From the NCBI GenBank assembly GCA_949358305.1, contig OX442316.1:8680001-8744000 (forward strand): DNA of 64,000 nucleotides, read 5' to 3'. Below the pieces are notes generated by a model. It made no database searches and had not been told where the DNA came from. It worked only from the letters and a program-made list of their open reading frames with translations. Each line of letters begins with the position of its first letter. Within the stretch, counting starts at the first letter, position 1. This DNA is from Strigamia acuminata (lineage: Eukaryota; Arthropoda; Chilopoda; Geophilomorpha; Linotaeniidae). Positions 1 to 14,300 of the stretch are shown here, in pieces. The position numbers and the translations under genes were made by a program.

Positions 1-35
1 ACATGGCAAGAAAAATAAAAAGATGAATTTTCTTC

Positions 36-3000
36 TCAAATGTCCGTTTCTAGAAGTTGTTTTCTAGTTGGCATTTCCTGAGAATAATTGGACGGACTGG
101 ATCTCGACGTATAATTGTCGTCTCGACCATTTGTATCAAGAGACGTTTCTAAGTAACGTTTAATTTCGGCAGTGGATTCAGTTGTACTGTGACTACTCGA
201 GCCCCACGGAGGTTGCTGCTCAGTCTCGTCTGGATACGAACTGTCTATAAACGCCTTATTGCTGTAGCCGTACTTGTACGGCGGATGAATTATGGGAGGA
301 GGAGTGATGTCAGGCCGTGAATCATTCTCAAATTTGTCTTCAAAGTCTGAAAACTCTATTTTATGATTGGCTGCTTCACATATTTCGTAGCTTTGATTAT
401 CTTCAATAGAAGAATTGAAATACGAAGAAGAATCAAACCGAGACGGTGCTTTTTCGATCGAATCAAAACTTCCTTTGAAACCAATTTCGACCATTTTTAC
501 TGGTTTCCCGTGTTGTTCGCTGATAATACGCCTGCAAGAACTCGTCTCTGACGGCAAGCTACCACTGGAGATAGAGCGGATAGACCTCTTAGATGCACGA
601 ATCGAATTACGCCTTTCGAGTCTTTCTTGTTGTCGCTTTCGTGATTTGCATATCCAAAAGCACACGCACAATAACATTATAAACAAGGCACCACCTGCAG
701 CCCCTAAAGTTGCTATGGTAATTGTGTCCATGAAAGGAACTAAACGAATCTCCGGATCTGGATGGAAAATGGATGGAAATATGAGAAATTTGTCCGATCT
801 ACAAATGTTTATAAGCACAATTTACCTGTTTCGCATATAAATGGCAAACGTTCTTCACATGGGATAACTTCGATACCATTTAAAGAATAACTGACACAAT
901 CATTAGGTCGCTCGAGGGAGAGCATCCAAACTCGTTGATAATAGTCATGATTGGACTGTTTTTGTTGTATTAGTCGTCTCAAATCAGCCTCGTTTGTGTC
1001 TGTCATGTATGGCATTGAGCCCTCTTCAGACTGTAGGGAATAAAGTAGTGTTAGTAAATTCACAATGAAGTAAAACGGAAATTATTTACAAGACAATATA
1101 GTTTTGCATCATCGCGATTCATCACTCCTCCGACATAGATAAAGCAAGTTGAGCCAACGCCACTCCAACCAGGCGGACATTTGCCGTCTACTAATGTGAT
1201 GTTGTTTAAATAGTACGGTTGGTATTTCACTTCTAATAGGTTGGTAAAATCGTTTTTATCTCGAATTCGGCCTGATATTGCAGTCTTGAAAAATTCATTG
1301 CCCCACCAATTGTTTGTAGCATCAATTGCATAGTTGTCGTCGTTATCGCTGAAACGAAAAATTCACATTATTTCTCATTGTTTGAGAATTGTGTTAAAAA
1401 CTCGGCTTACTTGGACCGATTTTTTGCAGCAATTTCAAAATCATTATCCAAATTAATGAGAACATTGTTTTCATAATTTTGACCAGTTCCACCGGCGTAA
1501 ATTGTAGCGCTGTACTCGGAGTTCCAAGCTATATTTTCGTAAAAGCTGTTGTACTCGGCGCTCTGATACTGTTGCAATCTTAACTTTTCATAGCCATGTA
1601 CGGCAAAATTGTATCTGCCAGTATTCCGTCTAACTAAATTTCTAGAAAAATTTGAATGGATCTAAAAGAAATAATAATAGTAAGTTACGTAATTATATTT
1701 TATGCCAGTTCGAGTAAACCAACCGTTTTAATTATGATGTTATCGCGGTATGGGGCCACATTTTGAGTAATATGGTTGAAAATCATAATTGCTACGCTAA
1801 CAACTTCATTGTTGCCAACAACTGATAAAGCATTTCGATTTCTGTTTTTTGTAATCAAATTATGAGATATTGTAGCTCTTAATCTGCTTCCTGCTGATGT
1901 TCCTTCAGTAGTGATTGCTAATCCTCCTTGATTACCCATTATCAAATTATTCTACAACAAAAATTATGTTTTAATTTGTGTATTTTTAGAAATTTACTAA
2001 TGTATTACCTGCACAAGTATGTTTTTCGTATTTCGGACATCAAAAGTAACAGCTGCTTCACACGATGTAAAATTACCAAACATGCCTACTCCATTGTTTA
2101 CAAACTGGTTGTGGACAAATGCGGCGGGTGGATTGTATTCACCAGTTGATGAATAGCTTGCACCTCCCATTCTATTTCCTGATATGACACTGTATGTTAA
2201 ATTGTGGCTTTTTTCCACAATTGAACCGATTCCCAGAGCCGGCAACGTGATTATTTCCGCTACAAATCCGTAATTTTCTGTTGCACCGTTTGCGTGTATG
2301 TGAATACTCAGTGTTTTACTTTTAGTTTTAAAAAACACTTTGTCATTTTTAGATGCAAAAGTTATTTCTTCGTATGGATATAAATGTTTGTTGTAAATAT
2401 TTCCATCCATAATCCTAATTTTATCTATAGAAGACAGATCACCAGTTGAATCAAACAAGTTCAAATGCAGAAAGCGGATTCCAAGATGACTGATCTGTCC
2501 AATACTTTTAAAAATTTTGACACAGTCCATTGGATAGTTGTGATATCTGTAGTACACTAGAATCCGTTCTTGAACTTCAAGTATCTTCTGAGATTCACAA
2601 ATATCAACAAAACCAAACAGGTTGTACGGAATGTGAATGGTTTTCAGCGGTGTAAATGTCGATTCCAGTAAATTGCCTTCGTAACCATTTAATTCCAAGA
2701 TATTCAGTCCAATCCCCAAATTATCTTCAATCCTAATTTTTTTTTTATAAATAGAAAATTATTAGCCAAAAATTTCACTTAATCAATACCATTTCATTCT
2801 TACCTGCTATCAACTAAATTGACTCCAACAAGAGGTGCAATGACATTAACACCATCAGATGCACTTTTTGTCACATTGATGTATTCGAGCTTGTTAGGAG
2901 AATTGAACGTGGACAACACGGCACTGCTTTTTTCATTGTGCAGTATACCAGCTCCTATTATATCAACATATTCCAACATGGAATCCTCAATACGAACGGT

Positions 3001-6000
3001 GTTGTGAACTTTGTCGAAAGGATATTGTTCTTTGCTTTCGAAACTGGGATTTGCAAAACGTATCCCACCCCAATAACGTAAATTCTTATCCAAATTTCTG
3101 TCGCCGCAAAACACGAAGACAAAATCAGCAGTGTGAGGGCAGGAATACACATGTCTAAAATCACCATTCAATCTGACTTCGCAGTCCGTGTAGTGCTCTT
3201 CGTGACCTCTACATTGCCTTGGTTCATGCCATGTACGAATCCTGCTCAAATATGTTGGATCAACATCTAACCGAGGACCAAATTTGAGGAACACGTTTAA
3301 ATTTTGGTAACCAAGATCTCGACAAACTACTTCGGCATTTCTTTCGGTAAACCGCTTATCGCAAACTGGAGTCCATTGCAAAGTGCTCACGTTGTATAAT
3401 TCTAAAAACCCTTGGCGAGCACCAAATGTGCAAGGTGCACTCGTGCACAATCGCACCAGTTGTTGGGATTTTAATGGTGTAACACTTTTACGATACCGGC
3501 CATTGGTTGTATATCTGAAATCCTGTTCGGGAATGTACGGAGTCATTTTAATTCGCCACTGTCTCGTGCCACTTGCTTTCAAAGCACCAAGCACTAAAAT
3601 ACCAACACTTGGATAAAATTGCACGTGAACACCGGGATCAATTGTGAGGGTTACACCGGGCATAATTGTTACATCCGATCGAATGATATAAGGTTTGACT
3701 TGATACCGTAATGTTCTGTCTTTGTAAAGACGCCCTCCCAAATAGTTCACATCGTAGTAAGGTGGTTTCAGTGGCTCGTTATTTTGATTTGAGGTTTCCA
3801 ATGTAGGTTCCGTTAAGTAGCGAGAGAAATCGGCAAATGCAAAACTATTCCAATCATCAAAATCAAATATCACATCTCGGATTTTCTCTTCAATTGTTGT
3901 TCCCCAGTAATTTTGTCTGGCGTTTATGTAACTGTCCAACGAACTTGTGTGAATGCCAGCAAGAAGTTGGTATTCTAAATAATTGCCGACAAATACATTG
4001 TTTGTGACATCGACTTTTTGCACTCCACGCAAACCAATTGTGTAGCTGTTCGGTTGATAGGAATCTTCTGTTTTTAGGGTTGATGAGAAACGATTGAATT
4101 TCAATATGTTGTTTTTAAAATAGGCTGGAATGTTGACGGCAAGGTCAGTGTGGCTATCCATATTGAACTCCACCATGTATCTGCAGGTATTGTTTTCAAT
4201 TAAATTTCTTTCGACAACCATGAGTTTTTCCATTCCTTTCAAAGTTATTAGTCCTTTCTTGCACGCGTTTTCTATGAAATTATTTTCACGAATAAATGTC
4301 TTAGTGAAAAATCCATTTACAACTAATTTGAAGTTGCGGTTGTATGACACAGTATTATTCTGCATGTAAAACGTGTGAGTCTCGTTTAAGTTGGACTGCC
4401 AAACGTATGGAAATGTTATGTCAATTCCATTGTCCTTGTTGCCCGAGAATGAGTTCCCACCAATGATCCAATTAAAAACGTTGTTGGAATTAACAATGTC
4501 CCTGCTCACTTGCATGATACTTCCACCCAAGTTTCCATCTATATTAGTTTCATTAATTAAGTAGGTAATGTTGGCGAAACCATATGATTTCGGTTCGTGA
4601 TGCGGTGTGATGACATACAATGCTTGTTTTTTGTTGTCATGCAGTTTGCTTCTGTAGAATTCGATTGTCTCATTTTTGACACGGAAATAACGTTCCTTCC
4701 ATTCGCCTCTTGCACGATTGTAATGAAAGATAGAAATCCCTTCTTCATTTTGACTGATATCGCAATTGTGAATGCGAATTGTTGGCGACAAGTCATGCAG
4801 CCGACCTACACAAAAGAGAAAATGTTCATTTAATTCAATGTTTTATAATTGTGGGGTTTAGGTTACTTACGCTCAAACGGTGAAACATGAAGAACAATTT
4901 TTCCAATTGGTTTATTCCCGCTATTATAATTCAATACGATAGAATTGGTTAGTGAGGAATAAGGAAACTCCAGTAATTGTGTTTTCAAATCAATCACTCT
5001 GCCACCATCTTCAATAGTCAATTGGCCGGTGCTACTTTTATCGATTGCCCCAATTGCAATTACTCGAAATACGCTGCTGGAATCAGTGGTTATTGTGTAC
5101 GTCCCTTGAATATTTGGCTTATTATTCAAAACAAAGAATCGAAATCCATCTCTTTGTAACTCAATATGAGATAATGAGTTTTGTAAAGCAATAACATTTT
5201 CAACTCCCGGAGCTACCCATTCAACGTAGCTTCTTTCTTGCCGATGCGTTAGCATAGGATTATAATGAATTCCACTGGCCTTATTTTCTTGAATAATACA
5301 TCTGTCAAACCATAATCCTTGGTTGTGTATCACAATTCCGTGACCATCATTTCCTTCAAACACACAGTCCGAAATTTTAGATTCAAAGAAAGGATTTCCA
5401 AAAATAACTCCAAACCCAACGTGTACGTTTCGAGAGATTTTCATGCGATTCATGTTGAATTGAGCAAAATCCACTTGTAAGGCTGGTTGTAAAATATTAT
5501 CCATGGCATCAAAAAGTCCAGCATTTTCAACCTGAATATCGCTCAAGTCGTTCTTCCTAGCTGTCATTGAAACACGAATTCCTGCCCATCCTTGTTTGTA
5601 GCATTTAATTCCCACATCATTCTCATGGCTGCACGAGTTTTGAAAATCTCCCCTCCTTTCTGCTTTGCACTTCTTAAGATCACTGTCTAAATCTCTGCAC
5701 TGCACATTGCTCAAGTGAATAGGCGCACTGTTGGCAATTGCTTGCATTTCAAATGGTTCCAATAACCAATCATCAGGATTCAATACGTGTCCCAGCTGAT
5801 GGCAAACCAGAGCGGCATCTATTTCGGTCCATTTATAGTTGCAAATGGTCCCCCACACATTATCTATAAACACTTGCAACCGGCCCTCCATTCTTGATCT
5901 TCCACCAATTAATCGTACGGTGGCACTGTTTTGAGTACTTTCATCCAGTGAAGTAAAGACCACTCCGTTAGGACTTGGTCCATCTACTGTTAAAGTTCCA

Positions 6001-9000
6001 TGAATTAACATCCCAACTGAACGAGGAAATTTTAATTTTGAACCTCTCGCAATCTTTAATTCACCACGGGAATTAATGACTATGTCTCTTGTAACGTTGT
6101 ATTCACCAACTTTAAGGGAAATTGATCCATTGACTTCACCACCAATACTGAAGTAGTCTGCCTGTTGAAAATCGACTGGTAAAGCGGCGATGGATGCTAC
6201 ATGTACGGTGTCTAAATCGCTTCCATCCCGCAAGTAAGGGAAGTACAAAACAGGAGCAAGATTGTATCTGAACTTTGCATCAAATATCCGATTGTAAACA
6301 TACTTCTCGTCATCGTCATTTCTACCAAAATAGTTGTGTGTGCCATTAATAAAACTGTATCGTTCGCTCAAATGCGAACCAATGTCGTAAGTAGACAAAA
6401 TATTTTTAAAGCTGTTTCGGAACACTATGACATTACTTGATGCGATAGTCACGACTGCGGAAACTTTGTTTCGGGGATTAAAATAACGGAAGGGTTCGTT
6501 GACGTTATTATCGTGCAGGTAGTTGTGCGTGAAGATCAATTTCTGTTCTGACGCATGCTGACTTAAACCTAGGCCGGCCACAAAGTATCCATTGTTGTAC
6601 TCAAAGTGGTTTGATTCGATGACGATGAGAGTTTTCAACCGTTCCAGCTCTTCCCGGTCTTCATTCTGGATGTGTAAGGCACTTAACAAATGTTTTCTAA
6701 AAAAATTGTACGAAATGTCAGCTTCTATATTCACAGCTGGTGATAATTCCAATCCTGTCACTTGGTTATTTGAAAAATTATTTAATGTGACGTACACTTT
6801 TCTGACGCCCATGTTTTCTCTCCAACAAGAAACTATCTTCAGCCCAATGTTTTTTCCTGCTTCGAAGACACTCTGCGTAACATTCACGATGGAATCGCCG
6901 CAAAAGTTCCCAACCAACATTCCATAGTCCATGTTTTGAATGACAAAACTTTTATACAGGATGGTATTTTGAGCATCGAATTTGAATAAGGAACTTTGAT
7001 TGAACCAAACAGTAATTCCACGGCCTTGGTTGTTGCTGATTGTAGTGTAAGAAATGTTCTGTTTTCCACCAGCATACGAGATGTTCACTCCGTCACAGTT
7101 GTTGTTTGTTATGCGGGATGAGGTTATGTTGACATCACCGGATCCATTGAGCACATGCACACCTGCAACATAATTGTGGTGAAGGATTTCACAACCGTGC
7201 ACACCCAATGCATTTCTAATATTTTCGACGGCAATTCCTCGACCATTGTTCTGCTCTAGTCTTGTATCTGTTACGTTTAAATCTGATGTCTTCCACGCAT
7301 CAGACTCAATGTCAACTGTTACAACCACACTTGAGTTGGCTTGTGCGTGAAAGAACAGCGAAACCGCAGGACCTGTCGTGGTAATGCTTTGAGGCCGACT
7401 GCTATTGGTAACTTCGTATTTAAGTAGCAAAGGTGACCATTCGTTGGGACCATCTCGAACTTCCACTATGGCAGCATCATTTTTATTCGTAAATATGTAT
7501 AAAAAGTGAATTGTAAAAACAAGATTCATGTCTTGTCGATAACTCTTAGTTAACAGCACCTAAAAATGTACAGAACGTTTGTTAGCGCACCAACATATCA
7601 CAAAAAATCAAGTCATATACCTTGTTACAGCTAATATTCGATGGGTTAGCTGCTTGTTGCCTCATGGTAAGTCGTAATGGATATGCCTGGCTGGTATCCA
7701 AACTCGGAATTGTGCAAAAATCATAAAAACTCAAGGGTTCGATGATAGGATCGTGATGTACATAGCGAATACCGTCAGCTCCGTTGTTGCTTATTGTACA
7801 GTTGTGTATTCTTGCTCTTCCAGTTGATGAATTGATGAAAACACCATAGCCTCTGTTTCTTTCCAAAACACTATGCCGTATATCGATTAGACTTGTTGGA
7901 CTTGTGATGTTAATGGCGGATGATTGTGATCCTTTTATGTATAAGTGTTGCATTTGTGGTGGAACACCAATCACTTCTATAGCAGAGGTTAAGTTTCCCG
8001 TCCGATTAAATCCAGCATGAAATATATCCACGTAGCTGATTGATGAATCAGATAGGGTTAGTTTTGTATTGGTCTCGATGTCCACACGGTTTATGTAGTA
8101 TTTGGCATTTTCAAATTGAATTCCTCTCCAGTGGTTATGATTCACCGTTGGTTGTGGGTCACACAAAATGCCAATGTCAAGATGGTCATCTGCAAATATA
8201 AAAGATTTATTTTTCACGGTTAATAATTTTATGTTGATACGGTATAGTTTCATGGTTGAACTTATCCAAGCATAAATTTTAATAATTTTTTTCTTATCTA
8301 GGTAAATAACTGATAACTGAAATTCTTGTTAATGTATTTCGAATGATAAAAGGATTTTTTACCGCATACTCCACTTCCAAACTTTTTCGTGTCATTTCTA
8401 CTGCAGGAAGATAGCGAAGATTCTGATGGATGGCAATGAGGACTTTCGTATAGAAGTTGATTTGAATCGGGATTGTGATCGAACCAATTGAAGAATTGTC
8501 CACCTCGAAATCCCAACTCTCTGCATGCAACCTGCATATCAGCTTCAGTCCAACTGAAACAATACACATTATAGCATTTCAAAAAACAATTGTGTATAAA
8601 GTATTCAACAATTCATAATAGAGTGATAGGCCTACTGTAAAAATTAATTTTTTTTTTTATGAAAGTGCTTTCAACTTAAGATAGGAGGAGATAAACTCGG
8701 TTGATTCCCAGTTCTTTATCATTTAAAAAAAATAAAAATGACTTTGAATTAGTTGCACAGGTAGGAATGAATTACTAGAGATTCCACACAGTGCAAGCAT
8801 GGTATTCAGCTTGGGTAGCCATGACGATCAGATTGCTTCTCAGGAAAAGAGAGGGCATCAGATTGTTTTTCCGGGATGAGAAAATAATACAATACGTGTT
8901 TTTACCCTTTAATTATGTCCTCACAACAACATTTTAAAACTGACCATAACCAACGTGCTGATTCAACTTATTTCCAAACTTTTAATATTATTTCCTTGAA

Positions 9001-10244
9001 AAATAATTTTAATTCGAAATATCTAACTGATAAAACTGTTTAATGTTTGTTTAGCCCATTTTTAAAACATTTAGAACAAGTAAAACTTTTATTGTCCTCA
9101 AATAATATATTCTGAATCAACCACTAGGGTGCAAGAGAACGTGACCCTTCATGATGTGCTGTGCATTGCCCCTAAGACAGGATTATTGTTACTTTTTATT
9201 CTTTTCCCCCCTTTTTATTTCAGTCAAGGTCTCTCGGATGGTTTTTGTTTTGTGGTGACGACTATTTCTCCTTACAGTCTGATACTGATTGCTTTAAAAA
9301 ATGTTACAACTTTCATGAATATGATACGATTTGTTCCGAGAAATGAATAAAGAAAGTCACGAAAACTAGTTGTTGATGTAATCGTACTTGCGTGAGTTAG
9401 TACAGACTGAAAACCAACGCCCCTCTTGGGCCAGCTGGAGTCGTCCAGCAAAAATGGAAGGGCCGTCAACCAAGCGAATTGTTGTGGGGGCTTTGACATC
9501 CTGTTCAGTTTGAGCTATATAACGAGTCATCCTGATCCTTCCATTCGCGTGCGGACTTCCCTTTAAAAACAAATGTTATTTAATAATTAGTGCCGATATA
9601 ATACTCAACATGTTTATTTTTTCCTGAATTCGGAATTAAAATCGATATAATAAATATAAATTAACCCGTGACTATGTAGCAGTTATTGAACACTTTTTTG
9701 ATCAATAAAAATTAACGGTTTAATATTTCAAAGTCTCAGTTTTTTCCAAATACAAATTAATGTTTCATATAACGACAGTTGGAAATTTAGAATAATATAT
9801 TCAAACGAATTAATCATCCAGAATAAAGTTTCTTGAAGGATACAATGCTGTAATATGATTCATTCCAAGGTGCGGGGTTAATTAATGTGAGTAATCATGC
9901 GTTTATGAATTTTTTATCAGCTTTTTTTTAAAAAAAATAAATAAATAAATAAAAAAGAGAGAGAAAAAAAAGAAGAAAAAAATACATACCTCGGCTTTTA
10001 AAATGCCTCGAACTGTGATCCCCACACCTGTTTCAAAGCCAAGTTGGCAACCAGGTTGAATTCGAAGTTCTCCTTCGTGTTCCACAATAATATCTCGAGT
10101 TACACGGTATTTTCCGGGCAGTAAAGTCGCTTTGTTCGTACAAATCATTCCGTTAAGCAATTCTTCCGATCTCACGCAGTCATTGAAATTTGTACAGATG
10201 AAAAGTAAGCACCACAGGTAGTATTGCCATTGGGGCAACGCCAT
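36..10244 (-). CDS. bark: Bark beetle / Anakonda homologue (tricellular junction protein), complete
   Basis: Large single-pass membrane protein expected to organise tricellular junctions of epithelia (known role of Drosophila Bark/Anakonda; inferred here). Exons, 5' to 3' on the minus strand: 9990-10244, 9388-9560, 8363-8553, 7621-8189, 4871-7559, 2804-4805, 2009-2732, 1724-1951, 1411-1661, 1090-1348, 826-1030, 36-757. All phases fit; 8268 nt, 2755 aa. ATG at 10244 opens a signal peptide (MALPQWQYYLWCLLFI). SRCR domains lie near residues 98-206, 943-1050 and 1737-1857, separated by long parallel beta-helix repeats rich in N-glycosylation sites. A C-type-lectin-like domain (about 2405-2515) ends FICETG. 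A transmembrane helix follows at about 2526-2548 (IATLGAAGGALFIMLLCVCF), then a basic Ser-rich tail of about 200 residues. The two giant exons contrast with the short exons elsewhere. The weakest boundary is the donor at 1723, fixed only by phase. Confidence 0.93.
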
Positions 10245-11339
10245 GACGAACTTCAACCGTGAGTTTGTTACCTGAGATAAGAGTCCCGAACGAGTGACAG
10301 GTGGAGTTTTTCTATTGATACACTAAGGCCGATGATCACAAAATTCCAAACTAAATGCGATAATAACATTGCACTTTTCTCTTCCTTGAACGTTGTCCCA
10401 TGCAGGAAACAAATGTTCGTTAAGCAACAAACAAACCTTGAGATCACTTCACTTTGAATACAATCCAGTGCCCAATCCAGCGTCGGTTTAAAAGCCAGTC
10501 ATTGATCACGTGATCTACCTGGCCACACCTTTCATCTGCGGCTTTGCGAGCTTTGCTTTGAGGGTTCCAACTTGCGACAATCGTCAACCATGGGTCGGAT
10601 CAAATCGCTGAAAAGTTATAGAACTTTTTGTGTTTATTTTTCAAAAGAGTTGGTATAGAAACTGTTATTTTGTTTTATTGGAATGTGTTTTCAAGGAAGT
10701 TAAGGATAAAATTGTTGATTTATGACACAAACAGATAATAGATTATTTTGTTATCAGAAAATTGTAATTTTATATAAATAGACATAAAAAGATATGAAAA
10801 ATATTTATGTGAAATCCAGTAAAAAGCAATATAAATGCGCAATTTAAAACATGAGAGGGGAAAAGTTTGAGGTGAAAAATCAACATTTGATTAAAAGTAT
10901 TGTTTGAGAAATTATTCAATAAAATTGTATTTGGAGTTGAAACATTTTTATTTTCTCTTTTAATATTATTTTTAGAGGGGAAAAAAGGAAAAAATATATA
11001 AAAAAAAATAAATAAATAAATACCCTCAATTTACGATTTCTCTCGAAAGATGGCAGCAGCAAGTCGAAGTTAACACGGAACCGGAAATGATCGTGAATAA
11101 CGAGTTGCGGCTGACTGGTATTTGCGAGGATACGCATTTTTATTTTCCGTCCTCGACAGCTCGTCACCAGTTTGGTAACAGCGGTTACCATGGAAAAATT
11201 AACTGGAGTAAATGCAGTACATGAGTAGATGGAAAATGTTATTTAGAAGTACACGGAAGAATATTCATAGCAGCGACAGCACTCGTTTTGGGCTAAAATC
11301 ATAAACAACAAAACGAAGAAACGCTCAGGTCACTTTGTT
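10245..11339. other. Divergent intergenic region between bark and Dis3l2
   Basis: This 1.1 kb segment must hold the promoters of both divergent genes. It contains homopolymer-rich AT stretches and a more balanced block at 10430-10580. An open minus-strand stretch starts at an ATG at 11191 (MVTAVTKLVTSCRGRK...) and stays coding-like for about 55 codons before entering an AT-rich run. I could not connect it to a convincing second exon, so it is not called as a gene. Confidence 0.4.
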
Positions 11340-14300
11340 ATGTCTTCACCAGTACGTTACGAAGAAGGAGCCCAAATCTCCGGAGACAACACAGCTAATT
11401 CATCCCCGACACCAGTATACACGTGGGGTGACCAAAAACCAAACACGTCGACCACAAAGTCAATTCAGAAATCGCGAACTAGGCAACCTCCGAATACTTT
11501 GATGGTACCAAACCTAATCAAAGTAGACAGATCCTCAACCAGTCTAGAGACGCCATCAGCTGAGGGGGGCAGCAAAGCCAAAGAGAAAAACTCGTCAACC
11601 ACGGGTACGAAATCGAAGAACCAGAAAAATCACCGAAGAAATAGAACGTAAGAACATTTTTTTAAAAATAAAAACACACTAAGGTTGGATTTTCACTTTT
11701 GGTTTCGGTTTTTGTTTCTATCAAGGTCCGAATCGGACTCGTCCAAGGCAAGTAGCTTTGATGGAGGCAAGAAAGGGAAAGATTTCTCTTTCGAAGATAG
11801 AACTCCAACTAGTGTAACTGGAGGGAATAAATTAGCGACAGGGATCAAGAACAATCAGCCGAGACCTCGGAAAGAGAGAAGTAAATAAGGCGAGAAATTG
11901 AATGCGGTTGTGATATGAAATGTTTTTAATTTAAGGTCTCGATTCGTCCAGAAGAACAACGCCCAAAACACCACGAAAGTCTCCAAAGGTTTGTGCGCAT
12001 CACTTTAATAATAATAATTCATAAAAATGGAATTTCTATTGATTTTTAGCCTTTTGAGCCTTTCATCTCTTTAGAAGAAGTTCAGAGAGGATTGAAAAAG
12101 GGAGAGTTGATTGAAGTAATTTCATGAGTTTTGGAATAATTTTTATATAAATAATTTTTTTTTTTTGAAGGGCATACTAAGAATAAATCCCAAAAACTAC
12201 GAAGACGCTTATATATCTGCGCCGGTAATCCTCGGTAGCTGACTATCTTTGCTTGCCTTGCTCAGTCGATATATTATTTTGATTTATTTTGCAATGTATT
12301 TTTGGTCAATTTTTATTTTTATTTATAAAAATTGAACAAAAATGCTGTATTATATTTACACTAGGTAAGGCTAGCGCTGCCCGTAATTGTCTTCAAAAAC
12401 TTCTTGTTACACTAACTGCTTTTTTTCGTGCATATATCAACTAACACTATTCATAATTTCTAAATTCAATCAGTGCTAGAATTCAAGTGAAAATAGAATT
12501 AAGCTTGTTTTAAATATATTATTATTATTTTCTTTTAGTTTGATTTTATTTTTACTTCAATTTGTGTTGATTTCTATTTCTATTTTCTATACATTTCAAA
12601 TGTATTCTTGAATAATTTGTTTCGAAGAAAGAGTTTTATTCAGTATTGTTTGCTGTCTAGGACGGGCAGATGGACATTTATATTGGAGGCATTCTGGATC
12701 GCAACAGAGCCCTTCATGGGGATGTAGTAGTAGTACAGATTAAGCCCCAGATCGAGTGGAAAGTAAATAGTCTATAGCAACTGTTTTATATTTTGACACA
12801 ACTGACGAGTGCGCATGAAAATGATTGCAGGTGCTGACGGATGGTTCAAAGCCCGGAGATTTCAAATCAATTCCAGCACCGATTAACTCAAATTTTCAAG
12901 TTTGTGACACCATCGAAATCTTAAGTACCGGAACAAAGAAATGTCGAAGGGGTAAGCGGGGAAAGAAGAAAAGGAAGAATCCAGAGTCGTGTAGAAATGC
13001 GGGCGATATGTCGCCTATATTAGAATTGGATAAGCGTTGCGAAGGTATGATCGTAGAACCCGATCAGTTATTGCACGGAATATTAGATGGAAATTTGGAA
13101 TCGAAACTGGATAGTGTTGAAGAGTTTGAAGGGAATGGTGGAGTGGTTGTGGCGCCTCATGAGCTCAGTGAAGTTGACGATTCTGGCAAAGAAGATGCGA
13201 GTGCGTGTAGTGGTGATTTAATGGTTGAAATGACTGAGCTTATGAACAATAACAGTTTGGATCAGCAACCCGAAGGGTGGGGGCCGCCGGTTCCCGAACC
13301 TATTAATTCGTGGTGTGAAACTAATTTGCAGGTCAATAATAGTGTAGCAAATTCTAACATTACAACTGAAAATACTTTAACTTGCATAGGTAAGGTTTAA
13401 GTTGAGTTTTGTCTCGTTATTCAGTCACTTTATATTATGAATATATTTATTTACAGCAGATTCACCTTGCAGTAAAAGTAAAATGACAGTAATCGACGTT
13501 TTGAAGCATCCATTAGCTCATAGATTAATACAGAAAACGGCCAAAGTACGTTGGAAAAGTGTTTTTTTTTTTAGTCGCATGTTTTAAATGTATTTTGACT
13601 ACTTTCAGGTAGTTTATTTGAAAGAACGAAAACACAATTTGGTAGCAGTGGGACATTTGAAATTAATGCAAGATAGAAATCCAAACTGGGCTCTCTTTTC
13701 ACCACAAGATCACAGATTGCCTCGGATTACTATTCCTATGAAGGAATGTCCAGCCAGTAATTAAATTTTTTTTATTTTTAATACCAACTCGAGATGTAAA
13801 CAAAATTTCATTGGCGTATTTATAGATTTCTTTGCTTGTGCTGAAGAACATGCTAAAATTCTTTATATCGCAAAAATAACCGAATGGGAGAACACTGGCT
13901 TTGCTAAAGGGTTAGTAGTTGTTTGCGAGATGTACATTTTTGATTTTATTAATTTTAATTTATTTTTAGGCATCTTTATCGAAGTATAGGGGAAGCGGGG
14001 CTGATAGCCACTGAAACTGAAGCGATTTTAATTAGCAATAACGTAGATTACTCCGATTTTGCCGATAATTTATTGGAAGCTATTCCAGACAAATTACCTT
14101 GGACGATACCTGAGGTAAACTACAGTCTCCTCTGTGGTCCAGACAGCTCTAAATTCGATTTTCGGATTTAGACAAAAATTTCAAGTGGAAACTGGAAAAA
14201 AAAACAATTCGATGCCACAATTAGCCATAAAATCAGTATTTTATTGCAAATTGTGTACATATTTTAAAATGCTCTTTATATTTCGGTTATTGGTCCTGAT

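Noticed and set aside
4557-4833. Antisense open frames within bark exons (also at 6592-6927, 363-840 and 3383-3616)
   Set aside because: Shadows of long, intact bark exons with confirmed domains on the other strand.
9129-9350. Plus-strand open frame of 73 codons in the large bark intron
   Set aside because: No start context, domain or splice partner; the intron is simply long between SRCR exons 2 and 3.
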